A stretch of 64,000 nt of DNA from assembly GCF_000428985.1 (NCBI RefSeq), contig NZ_AUAZ01000003.1, forward strand, positions 177,324 through 241,323. Direction: 5' to 3'. Both the position numbers and the translations under genes were made by a program. The notes beneath the pieces are model-generated. The model was not told the DNA's origin and made no database searches. It saw nothing but the letters and a program-made list of their open reading frames with translations. Below, piece by piece: positions 35,243 through 46,018 of this stretch (position 1 is the first letter of the stretch; every line of letters starts with the position of its first letter). Source of the stretch: Marinobacterium litorale DSM 23545 (GTDB lineage: Bacteria; Pseudomonadota; Gammaproteobacteria; Pseudomonadales; Balneatricaceae).

Positions 35243-37042
35243 GTGACCAAGCTGGACCATATTCGTAATTTTTCAATTATTGCGCACATCGATCACGGCA
35301 AATCCACGCTGGCGGATCGCCTGATCCAGACCTGTGGAGGTCTGACCGATCGGGAGATGGCCGAGCAGGTGCTCGATTCCATGGATATCGAGCGCGAACG
35401 CGGCATTACCATCAAGGCCCAGAGCGTTACGCTTGATTACACTGCCGACGACGGCAAAGTCTACCAGCTGAACTTTATCGACACCCCGGGACATGTGGAC
35501 TTCTCCTACGAGGTGTCACGTTCGCTTTACGCCTGTGAGGGCGCGCTGCTGGTGGTCGATGCGGCTCAGGGCGTTGAAGCCCAGTCTGTGGCCAACTGTT
35601 ATACCGCCATCGAACAGGGTCTGGAGGTTCTGCCGATCCTCAACAAAATGGATCTGCCCCAGGCCGAGCCCGAGCGGGTGCGTCAGGAGATTGAAGAAGT
35701 CATCGGTATCGATGCAACCGATGCCATTCCCTGCTCCGCTAAAACCGGTCTTGGTGTCAAGGATGTGCTCGAAGCGCTGATCAAGGTCATTCCGGCGCCT
35801 GAAGGGGATGTGGATGCCCCGCTGCAGGCGTTGATTATCGACTCCTGGTTCGATAATTACCTGGGTGTTGTCTCGCTGGTTCGTGTCAAGCAGGGCACGC
35901 TGAAGAAGAAAGACAAGATCATGGTGAAATCCACCGGTCAGCCCTATCAGGCCGATCTGGTGGGTATCTTCACCCCCAAACAGAAAGAAACCGGCATTTT
36001 ACGGGCCGGTGAAGTGGGCTTTGTCGTGGCCGGTATCAAGGATATCCACGGCGCTCCGGTGGGCGATACCCTGACTCATGCCAAGACCCCGGATGTGCCG
36101 ATGCTGCCCGGCTTTCAAAAGGTGCAGCCGCAGGTTTACGCGGGCCTGTTCCCGACCAGTGCCGATGACTACGAGGATTTCCGTGAGGCGCTGGATAAGC
36201 TGACGCTGAACGATGCCTCCCTGTTCTTCGAGCCGGAAAGTTCCGATGCGTTGGGTTTCGGTTTCCGCTGCGGCTTCCTGGGGATGCTCCATATGGAGAT
36301 TATCCAGGAGCGCCTGGAGCGGGAATACGATCTGGATCTGGTGACGACGGCGCCGACGGTTGTCTATGAACTGGAGATGGAGAGTGGTGAGACGATCTAT
36401 ATCGACAGCCCCTCCAAACTGCCGGATCTGGGTTCTATCCGCGAGATGCGCGAGCCGATCGTACAGGCCAACATCCTGGTTCCCCAGGAGCACCTGGGCC
36501 AGGTGATTGGCCTGTGTGTCGATAAGCGGGGTGTTCAGAAGAACATGCAGTTTGTCGGTAACCAGGTTCAGCTCCACTATGAACTGCCGATGGCTGAGGT
36601 GGTTCTCGATTTCTTCGATCGCCTGAAGTCGGTCAGCCGGGGCTATGCATCCCTGGAATACAGCTTTCAGCGTTTTGAAGCGGCAAAACTGGTACGCCTG
36701 GATATTTTGATTAACGGTGAGCGGGTTGATGCATTGGCTGTCATCCTGCACCGGGATAATGCGCAGTACCGAGGTCGGCAGCTTTGTGAAAAAATGAAGG
36801 AGCTGATCCCGCGCCAGATGTTCGATGTGGCGATCCAGGCAGCGATTGGCGGCAAGGTGATCGCCCGTACCACGGTAAAGGCGTTGCGTAAGAACGTACT
36901 GGCCAAGTGTTACGGCGGCGATGTAAGCCGCAAGAAGAAGCTGCTGGCGAAACAGAAAGAGGGTAAAAAACGGATGAAGCAGGTCGGCCGGGTGGAGATT
37001 CCACAGGATGCCTTCCTTGCGGTACTGAAAGTGGATAACTGA
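35243..37042 (+). CDS. lepA: Elongation factor 4, LepA
   Basis: 599-aa translational GTPase, the same length as E. coli LepA. G motifs: AHIDHGKST (G1), RGITI (G2), DTPGHVDF (G3) and NKMD (G4). EF-Tu domain 2, EF-G-like domains and the LepA-specific C-terminus ([14 protein letters not shown]) follow. The start is a GTG at 35243, giving the conserved [16 protein letters not shown] opening; longer in-frame starts upstream lack support. It shares one base with the lepB start (TGATG). Confidence 0.97.
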   Translation: MTKLDHIRNFSIIAHIDHGKSTLADRLIQTCGGLTDREMAEQVLDSMDIERERGITIKAQSVTLDYTADDGKVYQLNFIDTPGHVDFSYEVSRSLYACEGALLVVDAAQGVEAQSVANCYTAIEQGLEVLPILNKMDLPQAEPERVRQEIEEVIGIDATDAIPCSAKTGLGVKDVLEALIKVIPAPEGDVDAPLQALIIDSWFDNYLGVVSLVRVKQGTLKKKDKIMVKSTGQPYQADLVGIFTPKQKETGILRAGEVGFVVAGIKDIHGAPVGDTLTHAKTPDVPMLPGFQKVQPQVYAGLFPTSADDYEDFREALDKLTLNDASLFFEPESSDALGFGFRCGFLGMLHMEIIQERLEREYDLDLVTTAPTVVYELEMESGETIYIDSPSKLPDLGSIREMREPIVQANILVPQEHLGQVIGLCVDKRGVQKNMQFVGNQVQLHYELPMAEVVLDFFDRLKSVSRGYASLEYSFQRFEAAKLVRLDILINGERVDALAVILHRDNAQYRGRQLCEKMKELIPRQMFDVAIQAAIGGKVIARTTVKALRKNVLAKCYGGDVSRKKKLLAKQKEGKKRMKQVGRVEIPQDAFLAVLKVDN

Positions 37043-37860
37043 TGCCGACCGATTTTGATTTTGCGTTGATTCTGGTGCTCGCCACCCTGATTACCGGGGT
37101 GCTATGGGCGTTTGATGCGATACTGCTGGCGCCCAAACGACGTCAGCGCGTAGCGGATGCCCAGCGCCAGGCGGGGGGCGAGCTGCCTGATAGTGCCAAG
37201 GCGGAGCTGCTGAAGCCGAGCGTGCTGGGCGATATCGGGCACTCCATGTTCCCGGTGCTGGCGGTGGTGCTCGTGCTGCGCTCTTTTCTGTTTGAGCCTT
37301 TCGAGATTCCGTCCGGATCCATGCTGCCGACGCTGAAGATCGGTGACTATATTCTGGTCAATAAATTCCACTACGGTCTGCGCTTACCGGTCCTCAATAC
37401 CAAGTTTGTTGAAAACAACACGCCGGAGCGTGGTGATGTGGTTGTTTTCAAGTATCCGAAAAACCCGTCGATTAACTATATCAAGCGCGTTGTGGGTGTC
37501 CCCGGTGATCTGGTGACCTATAAGGACAAGGTGGTTTACATTAACGGTGAGCCGCAGGGGCAGAAGTTGCTGGCCCGGATTCCACCGTTGAACCCCGAGC
37601 AGTTACTGGTTGAAGAGCAGCTTGGGGATGTCAGCCATGAGATCTATCGGGATGTGGGACGGCCTACGCTGAATGCTCAATGGCGGGTGCCGGATGGACA
37701 CTACTTCGTAATGGGCGATAATCGGGATAACAGCAACGATAGCCGCTATTGGGGTATGGTCCCCGATGAACTGCTGGTTGGTCGTGCCGTTGCTGTCTGG
37801 TTGCATTGGGCGGAGTTCTTCTCCTGGCCCGATATCACGGCTGTACGATCTATAAACTAA
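37042..37860 (+). CDS. lepB: Signal peptidase I, LepB
   Basis: 272-aa inner-membrane protease that removes Sec and Tat signal peptides. Two N-terminal membrane helices (about 7-25 and 65-82) flank a basic cytoplasmic loop. The catalytic Ser lies in PSGSMLPTL (about 93-101) and the Lys in YIKRVVGVPGD (about 152-162). Box E is GDNRDNSNDSRYWG near residue 230. It is coupled to lepA, as in most gammaproteobacteria. Confidence 0.96.
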   Translation: MPTDFDFALILVLATLITGVLWAFDAILLAPKRRQRVADAQRQAGGELPDSAKAELLKPSVLGDIGHSMFPVLAVVLVLRSFLFEPFEIPSGSMLPTLKIGDYILVNKFHYGLRLPVLNTKFVENNTPERGDVVVFKYPKNPSINYIKRVVGVPGDLVTYKDKVVYINGEPQGQKLLARIPPLNPEQLLVEEQLGDVSHEIYRDVGRPTLNAQWRVPDGHYFVMGDNRDNSNDSRYWGMVPDELLVGRAVAVWLHWAEFFSWPDITAVRSIN

Positions 37861-37871
37861 AGGAGAAAGGG

Positions 37872-38249
37872 ATGAGCGGGTTCGGTAAAAGTCAGCGCGG
37901 GGCTTCCCTGCTGTCCAGCTTGCTGGTGATTATTGTGGCCGGGATTTTCTTTACGGTCGGGTTCAAACTCTATACCCCGTACTGGGACCACGCCACAATC
38001 AAGTCAGTGGTGGAAACAGCGGCCACGGACGACGAAGAGATCAAGAAACAGGTTCACGATATCCGTCGTGATATCGATTTGAAACTCCATATTAACCAGG
38101 TCAGCCTGCCCAGTAAGGATGCACTGAAGATCGAGCTCAAAGAGGGTGTGATCTACTTTGATCTGGTATACGAGCGCCGCGTACCGATGTTTGGCAATGT
38201 CGACGCCGTGGTAAATTTTGAAGAGCATTTTGAAGCCGTAAAGCCTTGA
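37872..38249 (+). CDS. DUF4845 pilin-like membrane protein
   Basis: 125-aa DUF4845 protein always found between lepB and rnc in Pseudomonas-like genomes. A short polar N-terminus ([11 protein letters not shown]) and one helix ([20 protein letters not shown]) resemble type IV pilin-like segments; the rest is a small periplasmic domain ending [19 protein letters not shown] precedes the ATG at 37872. The function is not known. Its stop overlaps the rnc TTG start. Confidence 0.85.
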   Translation: MSGFGKSQRGASLLSSLLVIIVAGIFFTVGFKLYTPYWDHATIKSVVETAATDDEEIKKQVHDIRRDIDLKLHINQVSLPSKDALKIELKEGVIYFDLVYERRVPMFGNVDAVVNFEEHFEAVKP

Positions 38250-38935
38250 TAAAACCCACAGCTGAATTAGCCCGACGACTCGGGCACGCGTTTTCTGATC
38301 CAGCCCTGTTTGAACTGGCGCTGACCCACCGAAGCTGCGGCAAGCGTAATAACGAGCGGTTGGAGTTCCTGGGGGACTCCATCCTGAATTTCGTCATTGC
38401 CGAAGCACTTTACAGCCAGTTTCCAGCCGCCCGTGAAGGACAGATGAGCCGTTTACGGGCGCGTCTGGTTAAAGGTGAGACACTGTCCGAGATTGCCCGG
38501 GAGCTGGATATCGGTGATTACCTCCGTTTGGGCTCCGGCGAGCTGAAAAGCGGCGGGTTCCGTCGTGATTCAATTCTGGCCGATGCGGTGGAAGCGATTA
38601 TCGGCGCAATCTATCTCGATAGCGGCATGGAGACGGCACGCCACTATATCCTTAGCTGGTTTGACGGGCGCCTGAAATCGCTGGATCTGAATGAAAGCCT
38701 GAAAGACTCCAAGACCCGGTTGCAGGAGTTTCTGCAGTCCCGTCGCGAAGCGCTGCCCAAGTATGAACTGCTTTCGGTGGATGGCGAGGCCCATGCCCAG
38801 ACTTTTCATATCCGCTGCGAGGTAGCCCTGCTCGAGCAGCCGACTGAGGGGGTGGGTAGCAGTCGTCGGCAGGCGGAGCAGGAAGCGGCGAGAGCCGCTT
38901 TGCAAACCCTGGAAACTCGCGGAGGTCGTGCATGA
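38246..38935 (+). CDS. rnc: Ribonuclease III
   Basis: 229-aa double-strand-specific RNase for rRNA and mRNA processing. The signature is [12 protein letters not shown] (about 36-47), with the second metal-binding acidic cluster in [15 protein letters not shown] (about 112-126) and a C-terminal dsRNA-binding domain (about 155-225). The start is a TTG whose last two bases belong to the stop of the DUF4845 gene, so translation is probably coupled. It overlaps era by four bases. Confidence 0.96.
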   Translation: MIKPTAELARRLGHAFSDPALFELALTHRSCGKRNNERLEFLGDSILNFVIAEALYSQFPAAREGQMSRLRARLVKGETLSEIARELDIGDYLRLGSGELKSGGFRRDSILADAVEAIIGAIYLDSGMETARHYILSWFDGRLKSLDLNESLKDSKTRLQEFLQSRREALPKYELLSVDGEAHAQTFHIRCEVALLEQPTEGVGSSRRQAEQEAARAALQTLETRGGRA

Positions 38936-39840
38936 GCGACACGCATTCACAGACGCGATGTGGTTACGTCACCATCGTTGGCCGCCCCAATGTGGGTAAG
39001 TCCACATTGATGAACCACCTGCTGGGTCAAAAGCTCAGTATCACGTCGAAAAAGCCGCAGACCACCCGGCATCAGATTTTGGGTATTAAAACCGAGGGGG
39101 ATCTGCAGGTGATCTACGTGGATACCCCGGGGTTACATCAGGATGACAAAGGCAAAGCCCTGAACCGGTATATGAACCAGGCCGCCAGCGAGGCGCTGCG
39201 ACACGTGGACCTGATCGTCTTTATGGTCGATCGGACCGCCTGGACCGACGAGGATGAGGCGGTGCTGGAGAAGCTCAGGTTTGCCAGCTGTCCGGTGATA
39301 CTGGCCGTGAACAAGGTGGACCTGCTCAAGGACAAGAGTAAATTGCTGCCTCAGCTGGAATCTCTGGCGCAGAAAGGCAACTTTGCCGAGATCGTGCCCA
39401 TATCCGCCGAGAAGGGGCATAACGTCGATACGCTGGAAGCCACTGTAGAGCGTTACATTCCCGAGGGTGTTCATCTTTATCCGGAAGATCAGGTCACCGA
39501 CCGCAGCTCACGCTTTGTGGCCGCTGAACTGGTGCGCGAAAAGCTGATGCGTAACCTGGGCGAAGAGGTGCCCTATGGCACGACCGTGGAGATCGAAGAG
39601 TTCAAGTTCGACGAAGGGCTGCTGACCATTAGCGCTCTGATTCTGGTGGAGCGTGACGGCCAGAAGCGGATCGTCATTGGACACAAAGGCGAAGTCCTCA
39701 AAGTGATAGGCCGGGATGCGCGCAAGGATATGGAGCAGATGTTCGACTGCAAAGTCATGCTCAATCTCTGGGTCAAGGTGAAGCGCGGCTGGGCCGATAA
39801 TGAGCGGGCCCTGCATAGCCTGGGTTACAGGCATGAGTGA
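38932..39840 (+). CDS. era: GTPase Era
   Basis: 302-aa Ras-like GTPase for 16S rRNA and 30S maturation. G1 is [10 protein letters not shown]2 region KPQTTRHQ, G3 DTPG, G4 NKVD and G5 SA. The C-terminal KH domain carries the [15 protein letters not shown] motif (about 245-259). It starts within the rnc stop (ATGA) and ends one base into recO. Confidence 0.97.
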   Translation: MSDTHSQTRCGYVTIVGRPNVGKSTLMNHLLGQKLSITSKKPQTTRHQILGIKTEGDLQVIYVDTPGLHQDDKGKALNRYMNQAASEALRHVDLIVFMVDRTAWTDEDEAVLEKLRFASCPVILAVNKVDLLKDKSKLLPQLESLAQKGNFAEIVPISAEKGHNVDTLEATVERYIPEGVHLYPEDQVTDRSSRFVAAELVREKLMRNLGEEVPYGTTVEIEEFKFDEGLLTISALILVERDGQKRIVIGHKGEVLKVIGRDARKDMEQMFDCKVMLNLWVKVKRGWADNERALHSLGYRHE

Positions 39841-40526
39841 TGGCGCAACGCGTCGACGCTTCGGCAGCCTACGTTCTTCATAGCCGACCTTACCGCGAAA
39901 CCAGTCTGCTGGTGGATCTCTTTACCCTGGAACAGGGTAAGATCAGCGCTGTTGCACGGGGCGCCCGGCGTGCGGGTTCGCGCATGAGGGCCACGCTGCA
40001 GCCGTTCCAGTCATTGCATATGGGCTGGCAGGGGCGCTCGGAACTGAAAAACCTGTCCCAGGCGGAAACCAGCGAAATCCAACCTCCGCTTCAGGGGCGT
40101 GCACTGCTGTGCGGTCTTTACGTGAACGAGCTGCTGCAGCGTCTGTTGCCCGTGGGCGAACCCTTCCCAAGACTGTTTCTATACTATCGATATGTGCTTA
40201 ACGAGCTGATTGCGGGCGTTGACCTCGAGGGCGCGCTGCGCACCTTTGAACGCCAGTTGCTGCGTGAGCTGGGTTTCGATCTCGGGTTGGAGCAGGCGAT
40301 CGATGATCGTTACTATCGTTATCAGACTCAACAGGGCTTGGTGATGGTGGCTGGGGGGCAGGGCATTCCCGGCCGCCACCTGCTGGCGATTGCAAACGAT
40401 GACTACCGGGAGGCGGACGTCCGTTTGTCCGCCAAGCGCTTGATGCGAGAGGTGCTGCAGGAGCTGCTGGGTGATAAGCCGCTTAACAGCCGTTTACTGT
40501 TTATTAAATCGAGGAGAGAAAAGTGA
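39840..40526 (+). CDS. recO: DNA repair protein RecO
   Basis: 228-aa mediator of the RecFOR pathway, loading RecA on SSB-coated gaps. An N-terminal OB fold (about 5-80: [32 protein letters not shown]) is followed by a helical domain with ELLQRLLP. The zinc cysteines found in some RecO proteins are absent, as in many gammaproteobacteria. The ATG at 39840 (TGATG with the era stop) is chosen; a GTG one codon upstream is equally open. Confidence 0.93.
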   Translation: MAQRVDASAAYVLHSRPYRETSLLVDLFTLEQGKISAVARGARRAGSRMRATLQPFQSLHMGWQGRSELKNLSQAETSEIQPPLQGRALLCGLYVNELLQRLLPVGEPFPRLFLYYRYVLNELIAGVDLEGALRTFERQLLRELGFDLGLEQAIDDRYYRYQTQQGLVMVAGGQGIPGRHLLAIANDDYREADVRLSAKRLMREVLQELLGDKPLNSRLLFIKSRREK

Positions 40527-41296
40527 CCGACCCGAATCGCCTTTTGCTGGGTGTGAATATCGATCATGTGGCGACACTGCGTCAGGCCCGTGGCACCCGC
40601 TACCCGGATCCGGTCCATGCCGCGTTGTTGGCTGAAGAGGCCGGTGCCGACGGTATCACGGTACATCTGCGTGAAGACCGACGTCATATACAGGAGCGTG
40701 ATGTGCGTCTGCTGGCGCAGACTCTCAACACCCGGATGAATCTGGAGATGGCGGTCACCGAGGAGATGCTGAGCTTCGCTGAGGAGATCCGTCCCAAGCA
40801 TGTGTGCCTGGTTCCGGAGAAACGCGAGGAGCTGACGACTGAAGGTGGCCTGGATGTGGCCGGTAATTTCGATGCTGTTGCAGCGGCGTGCAAGCGTCTG
40901 GCGGCAGCAGGATGCGAGGTCTCCCTGTTTATCGATGCCGATGTGGCGCAGATCGAAGCGGCTGCGCGCGCTCAGGCACCGGTCATCGAGCTGCACACCG
41001 GCGCTTTTGCCGATGCCGAGGATAGCGAAGCACAAAAGGCCGAGTTGGAGCGTCTGCGCCAGGGCGCTCGCCGCGCACGGGACCTGGGATTGATTGTGAA
41101 TGCCGGTCATGGTTTGCACTACCACAATGTAGAGCAGGTGGCTGAGATTCCGGAGCTGCATGAGCTGAATATCGGTCACGGCCTGATCGCGCACGCGCTG
41201 TTCGTGGGCATCAAGCAGGCGGTTGTCGAGATGCGTGAGCTGATGGATCGGGCGCAGAGCCGGGTCCAGGCGCGTCGGGATGCGGTCCGCCGATGA
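40523..41296 (+). CDS. pdxJ: Pyridoxine 5'-phosphate synthase PdxJ
   Basis: 257-aa TIM-barrel enzyme that condenses 1-deoxyxylulose 5-phosphate with 3-amino-2-oxopropyl phosphate. Conserved segments are [15 protein letters not shown] (about 10-24), HLREDRRHI (about 52-60), EMAVTEEML and [10 protein letters not shown]. Start codon GTG overlaps the recO stop (GTGA), with GGAG upstream. It overlaps acpS by four bases. Confidence 0.96.
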   Translation: MTDPNRLLLGVNIDHVATLRQARGTRYPDPVHAALLAEEAGADGITVHLREDRRHIQERDVRLLAQTLNTRMNLEMAVTEEMLSFAEEIRPKHVCLVPEKREELTTEGGLDVAGNFDAVAAACKRLAAAGCEVSLFIDADVAQIEAAARAQAPVIELHTGAFADAEDSEAQKAELERLRQGARRARDLGLIVNAGHGLHYHNVEQVAEIPELHELNIGHGLIAHALFVGIKQAVVEMRELMDRAQSRVQARRDAVRR

Positions 41297-41670
41297 TTGT
41301 CGGGTTGGGTACCGATATTGTTGAGATTGAGCGAATCTCCGGGGCGCTAGAGCGTCGCCCCCGGTTTGCCGAGCGTATCCTGTGCCCGGTGGAACTGGCG
41401 CGATACCGTGAAGTACGTGATCCGGCCCGTTTTCTGGCCAAGCGTTTTGCTGCCAAGGAAGCGGCGGTGAAAGCGTTGGGCACAGGAATCGGGCGCGGGA
41501 TCGGCTGGCAGCAGTTCAGCATAGAGTCCGATGGTGCATCCCCGCCTCAATTGCGCTTGAGCGGTTTTGCCGCCGACGTCGCAAAGCAGCGCGGCATCAG
41601 CCGTTGGCTGATATCCTACAGTGACGAACGCCACTACGTGGTGGCAACTGTTATGGCCTGTGCGTCCTGA
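41293..41670 (+). CDS. acpS: Holo-[acyl-carrier-protein] synthase AcpS
   Basis: 125-aa phosphopantetheinyl transferase that activates ACP. The two hallmark motifs are [12 protein letters not shown] (about 4-15, with the Mg-binding Asp) and [17 protein letters not shown] (about 48-64). It starts within the pdxJ stop and closes the lepA-to-acpS block. Confidence 0.95.
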   Translation: MIVGLGTDIVEIERISGALERRPRFAERILCPVELARYREVRDPARFLAKRFAAKEAAVKALGTGIGRGIGWQQFSIESDGASPPQLRLSGFAADVAKQRGISRWLISYSDERHYVVATVMACAS

Positions 41671-41787
41671 TCCACTCTATTGTGGCCTCCCCACACCCCT
41701 GATATGATCCGATGAGACTGGTTGGGAATAACGTAACCATTTTATATTCCTTTTAGTTTTATAAACCTCTGCTCGGATCATAACAGC

Positions 41788-42687
41788 ATGGCCATCGAAT
41801 ACCCGACAATCGCCGATTGCGTCGGTCAAACGCCGCTTGTTCGCCTGCAACGGATGGACGCACCCAACGGTAATCTCATCCTGTGTAAGCTCGAGGGGAA
41901 TAACCCGGCGGGCTCCGTTAAAGACCGTCCGGCGCTGAGTATGATCTCGTTGGCGGAGGAGCGTGGTGAGATCGCGCCCGGCGATACGTTGATTGAAGCG
42001 ACCTCGGGTAATACGGGTATTGCCCTGGCGATGGCGGCCGCCATCAAGGGCTATCGGATGAAGCTGATTATGCCCGCCAACATGAGCGCGGAACGCAAGT
42101 CGGCGATGACGGCGTACGGGGCTGAGCTTATCGAGGTGACTCAGGAACAGGGGATGGAATACGCTCGCGATCTGGCGCTGGAGATGCAGGCAGCGGGCGA
42201 GGGGCGTGTACTCGATCAATTCTCCAACCCTGATAACCCGGAAGCGCATTATCGAACCACCGGCCCTGAGCTCTGGCAGCAGACTCAGGGCAGTCTGACC
42301 CACTTCGTCAGCTCCATGGGGACCACGGGTACCATCATGGGCACCTCGCGTTATTTAAAAGAGCAGAACGCTGCGATTGAGATTGTCGGGCTTCAGCCCG
42401 CTGAGGGGTCTCAGATTCCCGGTATTCGCCGCTGGCCCGAAGCCTATCTACCGCGCATCTACGAGCCTGTACGCGTGGACCGGGTGATCGATATCAGTCA
42501 GCAGGATGCGGAAGTGACCATGCGTGAACTGGCGCGCCGGGAAGGGATCTTTTGTGGGGTCTCCTCGGGCGGCGCGGTGGCTGGAGCACTGAAGCTCGCC
42601 GAGCAGGTGAGCAATGCCACCATCGTTTGCATTATCTGTGACCGGGGCGATCGCTATCTCTCCACCGGTGTTTATAACACCGCTTGA
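41788..42687 (+). CDS. cysM: Cysteine synthase B, CysM
   Basis: 299-aa PLP-dependent O-acetylserine sulfhydrylase of the CysM branch, able to use thiosulfate. It has the Schiff-base lysine in AGSVKDRPAL (about 36-45), ATSGNTGIALA (about 71-81), GTTGTIMG (about 174-181) and CGVSSGGAV (about 252-260). The 117-bp upstream region contains a GGAATA...TATTCC inverted repeat (41725-41750), which might be a CysB site but is not assigned. Confidence 0.93.
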   Translation: MAIEYPTIADCVGQTPLVRLQRMDAPNGNLILCKLEGNNPAGSVKDRPALSMISLAEERGEIAPGDTLIEATSGNTGIALAMAAAIKGYRMKLIMPANMSAERKSAMTAYGAELIEVTQEQGMEYARDLALEMQAAGEGRVLDQFSNPDNPEAHYRTTGPELWQQTQGSLTHFVSSMGTTGTIMGTSRYLKEQNAAIEIVGLQPAEGSQIPGIRRWPEAYLPRIYEPVRVDRVIDISQQDAEVTMRELARREGIFCGVSSGGAVAGALKLAEQVSNATIVCIICDRGDRYLSTGVYNTA

Positions 42688-42949
42688 TCGCTGTTTCCTT
42701 TCTGTTTCAGGGTTAGGCGCGCAGGTTTTTTGGGCGTGCCAGCCCGGCTTTCCTGACGGTCAACTTTGAACTTGCTCGCCTCTGGCGGTCGAAGAGACTA
42801 GAATATGCCGCCTGTCGGCTCGATCCGAGACGCGGAATCGGCCGTAACCCTTCTCGCATGTGCTGATGCAGGTGCTGGGCAGTAGTTGTAGCAGGAGCTT
42901 GCCTTTCTGTTACGGCGGCAAACGGGACTGGCAGGAGCGGCGTGACCCC

Positions 42950-45214
42950 ATGGTAAAAGTTCGAGAAGACCATCCCATCAAGGATGATGGCAGTGTGGAT
43001 CTGGACCTCTGGCTGGAGCGGCTGGAGGAGCAAGTAGCGCTGACCGATGTGGAGCAGGTCCGACGGGCCTGTGAGCTGGCGCGGCAGGCGCATGCAGATG
43101 TCCCCCGCGAAGAGGACAGCTGGGGTGAAACCACCATCGGCAGCTTTTTGACGGGGCTGGAGATGGCCCAGATTCTGGCGGAGTTGAATCAGGATCAGGA
43201 GACCATCGTTGCCGCGGTTCTCTATCGCGCGGTTCGCGAGCAAAAACTGTCACTGGAAAAAGTCCGCAGTCAGTTTGGTGATACCATCGCCGGTCTGATC
43301 GATGGTGTCCAGCAGATGGCGGCGATCGGCTCACGGACTAACCCCCGCAGTGGGCAGAATGTACTCGGTACCGGCGTTACCCAGGTCGATAACCTGCGCA
43401 AAATGCTGGTGGCCATGATCGACGATGTCCGCGTCGCCCTGATCAAGATCGCCGAGCGTACCTGCGCTATCCGTCGTGTAAAGGACGGCTCGCGCAAAAA
43501 GCGCTACCTGGTGGCGCGTGAAGTGTTTGATATCTACGCGCCGTTGGCCCACCGTCTGGGTATTGGCCATATCAAGTGGGAGCTGGAAGACCTCTCCTTT
43601 CGCTACCTCAAGCCCAACGATTACAAGCATATCGCCCGCCTGCTCGATGAGCGCCGTCTGGATCGCCAGCTGTACATCAACCAGGTGGTTGAGCTGCTGC
43701 GCGAACGCCTGGCCGAAAGCAGCATCGATGGCGAGGTGATGGGGCGCGCCAAGCATATCTACAGTATCTGGCGCAAAATGCAGCGCAAGAACATCGATTT
43801 CAGCCAGGTTTATGATGTCCGGGCAGTGCGTATTCTGGTGCCCGAAATCCGCGATTGTTATACCGTGCTCGGCATCGTGCATGGACTCTGGCGCAATATC
43901 GCGCATGAGTTCGATGATTACATAGCCTCCCCAAAACCAAACGGTTACCGATCCCTGCATACGGCGGTATTCGGGCCCGATGGCAAAGTGCTGGAGGTAC
44001 AGATCCGCACCTTCAACATGCACGAAGAAGCGGAACTGGGCGTGTGCGCGCACCACCTCTATAAGGGCACCGATACCAAGGCTCGCAAGGATGGCTACGA
44101 GGAGAAGATCTCCTGGCTGCGTCAGGTGCTGGAGTGGCATGACGAGCTGGGCGACAGCGAAGCTTTTGGCGAGATCCTGCGTGGCGATGCGGTTCAGGAT
44201 CGTGTGTATGTGTTTACGCCCGACGGCCATGTGGTGGATCTGCCGACGGGGGCCACGCCGGTGGATTTCGCCTACCGTGTTCACACCGAGATTGGTCATC
44301 GTTGTCGGGGAGCCCGGATCAACGGCCGTATTGTGCCGCTAAACCGCCCGCTGCAAACCGGTGATCAGGTGGAGGTCCTGACCGGCGAGGAGCGTCCGCG
44401 TCGAGACTGGCTCAACGCCAACCTGGGCTATGTCACCACCTCCCGTGCACGGGCCAAGGTGGCACACTGGTTCAAGCTTCAGGCCAAGGATCAGAATGCG
44501 GAAGCCGGTCGCGAGATCGTGCAGCGTGAAGTCCGGCGTCTGGCCCTCGATGGTCATCTGCAGATGGAACCGGTAGCCGAAGCGCTGAACTTCAAACACT
44601 CCGAAGATATGTTCGCCGCACTGGGCGCCGGTGATCTGCGACTGTCGCAGATTATCAACGAGTTACAGCGTCAGGTGGAGCCGGATCGCTCCGAAAAACA
44701 GCTCGATCTGGCACTGCCCACGGGAACGCAGTCAGCGCCGCGTAAGTCCGACAGTGATATCCGTATCCTGGGGGTGGGCAACCTGCTAACGACGCTGGCG
44801 TCCTGCTGCAAGCCGATTCCCGGTGACCCGATCATGGGCTTTATCACCCAGGGGCGCGGGGTTTCTATCCACCGTGAGGATTGCGTCAACTTGCTGGCTC
44901 TGCGCGATCAGGAACCGGATCGGGTGATCGGTGTGGAGTGGGGTACCGAAGCGCGTACCACCTATCCGGTGGATATTCAGATCGAAGCGTTTGACCGCTC
45001 CGGTTTGCTGCGCGACGTCATGATGGTGTTGTCCAACGAGCGGGTCAACGTGCTTGCCGCCCACACTCAGACTGATCAGAAAAGCAATATGGCACGGCTG
45101 TCGTTAACCATCGAAATTACCCGGCTGGATATGCTCGGTCGCGTGATGGATAAAATCAATCAGATCCAGAACGTAATGGATGTTCATCGGGAGCGACGGA
45201 GTGTTCAGGGATGA
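42950..45214 (+). CDS. relA: (p)ppGpp synthetase RelA
   Basis: 754-aa ribosome-associated stringent-response synthetase. Domains: inactive HD-type hydrolase region (about 55-200, catalytic HD residues not seen); synthetase with YDVRAVRILVPEIRDCYTVLG and PNGYRSLHTAVFG (about 285-350) and EVQIRTFNMHEEAELG; TGS domain (about 410-470: VYVFTPDGHVVDLPTGATPV); zinc-finger/CC region near 625; ACT domain (about 675-750). The start at 42950 gives MVKVREDHP, like other RelA proteins; an open frame upstream from 42860 lacks a ribosome site. It overlaps mazG by four bases. Confidence 0.95.
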   Translation: MVKVREDHPIKDDGSVDLDLWLERLEEQVALTDVEQVRRACELARQAHADVPREEDSWGETTIGSFLTGLEMAQILAELNQDQETIVAAVLYRAVREQKLSLEKVRSQFGDTIAGLIDGVQQMAAIGSRTNPRSGQNVLGTGVTQVDNLRKMLVAMIDDVRVALIKIAERTCAIRRVKDGSRKKRYLVAREVFDIYAPLAHRLGIGHIKWELEDLSFRYLKPNDYKHIARLLDERRLDRQLYINQVVELLRERLAESSIDGEVMGRAKHIYSIWRKMQRKNIDFSQVYDVRAVRILVPEIRDCYTVLGIVHGLWRNIAHEFDDYIASPKPNGYRSLHTAVFGPDGKVLEVQIRTFNMHEEAELGVCAHHLYKGTDTKARKDGYEEKISWLRQVLEWHDELGDSEAFGEILRGDAVQDRVYVFTPDGHVVDLPTGATPVDFAYRVHTEIGHRCRGARINGRIVPLNRPLQTGDQVEVLTGEERPRRDWLNANLGYVTTSRARAKVAHWFKLQAKDQNAEAGREIVQREVRRLALDGHLQMEPVAEALNFKHSEDMFAALGAGDLRLSQIINELQRQVEPDRSEKQLDLALPTGTQSAPRKSDSDIRILGVGNLLTTLASCCKPIPGDPIMGFITQGRGVSIHREDCVNLLALRDQEPDRVIGVEWGTEARTTYPVDIQIEAFDRSGLLRDVMMVLSNERVNVLAAHTQTDQKSNMARLSLTIEITRLDMLGRVMDKINQIQNVMDVHRERRSVQG

Positions 45215-46017
45215 GCTATACGCTGGATGACTTGATCTATCTGATGCGCCGTTTGCGTGACCGGGACAGTGGCTGCCCCTGGGATCTGGAGCAGGACTTT
45301 GCCTCCATCGTGCCGCATACGCTGGAGGAAGCCTATGAAGTGGCCGATACCATCGAGCGCGAGGATTGGAACCACCTGCAGGATGAACTGGGAGATCTGC
45401 TGTTTCAGGTGATCTTCTACGCCCGTTTGGGTGAAGAAGTGCAGCTGTTTGATTTTCATCGGATTGTCGATCAGCTTGTGGATAAGCTGATTCGTCGTCA
45501 CCCTCACGTTTTTCCGGATGGAACCCTGCGCGGTGAGCGCCGTCAGGAAGAGACTGACACGCGCGCTGTTGGTGAGACCTGGGAAGCGATCAAGCAGCGC
45601 GAGCGGGAAGACAAACAGCGTCCGGGTGTGCTGGATGAAATTCCGCTGTCGTTACCGGGGCTGAGCCGGGCTGCCAAGCTCCAGAAGCGGGCGTCCAAGG
45701 TCGGTTTTGACTGGGGTGAACCGCTGCCGATACTCGACAAGATCGAGGAGGAGATTGGTGAACTGAGAGAAGCGATTCTCTCCGGCGACAGTGACCGTAT
45801 TCGCGACGAGATGGGTGATCTGCTGTTTGCCCAGGTTAACCTGGCACGCCATCTGGAGGTGGATCCGGAACAGGCAATCCGCAGCACCAATGCCAAATTT
45901 GAGCGCCGTTTCCGCTTTATTGAATCAAAGGTTGAAGCTGCCGGTGGAGTCTGGAGCGATTTCACGCTGCAACAGTTGGACGCCTGGTGGGATGAAGCCA
46001 AGAATCAGGGACTCTAA
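45211..46017 (+). CDS. mazG: Nucleoside triphosphate pyrophosphohydrolase MazG
   Basis: 268-aa all-alpha NTP pyrophosphohydrolase that cleans up aberrant nucleotides and affects ppGpp levels. Two MazG domains are present. The first has CPWDLEQDF, EEAYEVADTI and ELGDLLFQVIFYARL (metal-binding Glu/Asp, about 20-75). The second has EEIGELREAI and DEMGDLLFAQVNLARHL (about 170-215). It is coupled to relA by an ATGA overlap, a conserved pairing. Confidence 0.94.
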   Translation: MSYTLDDLIYLMRRLRDRDSGCPWDLEQDFASIVPHTLEEAYEVADTIEREDWNHLQDELGDLLFQVIFYARLGEEVQLFDFHRIVDQLVDKLIRRHPHVFPDGTLRGERRQEETDTRAVGETWEAIKQREREDKQRPGVLDEIPLSLPGLSRAAKLQKRASKVGFDWGEPLPILDKIEEEIGELREAILSGDSDRIRDEMGDLLFAQVNLARHLEVDPEQAIRSTNAKFERRFRFIESKVEAAGGVWSDFTLQQLDAWWDEAKNQGL

Positions 46018-46018
46018 A

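Noticed and set aside
41725-41750. GGAATA/TATTCC inverted repeat upstream of cysM as a CysB site
   Set aside because: Six-base arms in AT-rich DNA; CysB sites are too degenerate to claim from this.
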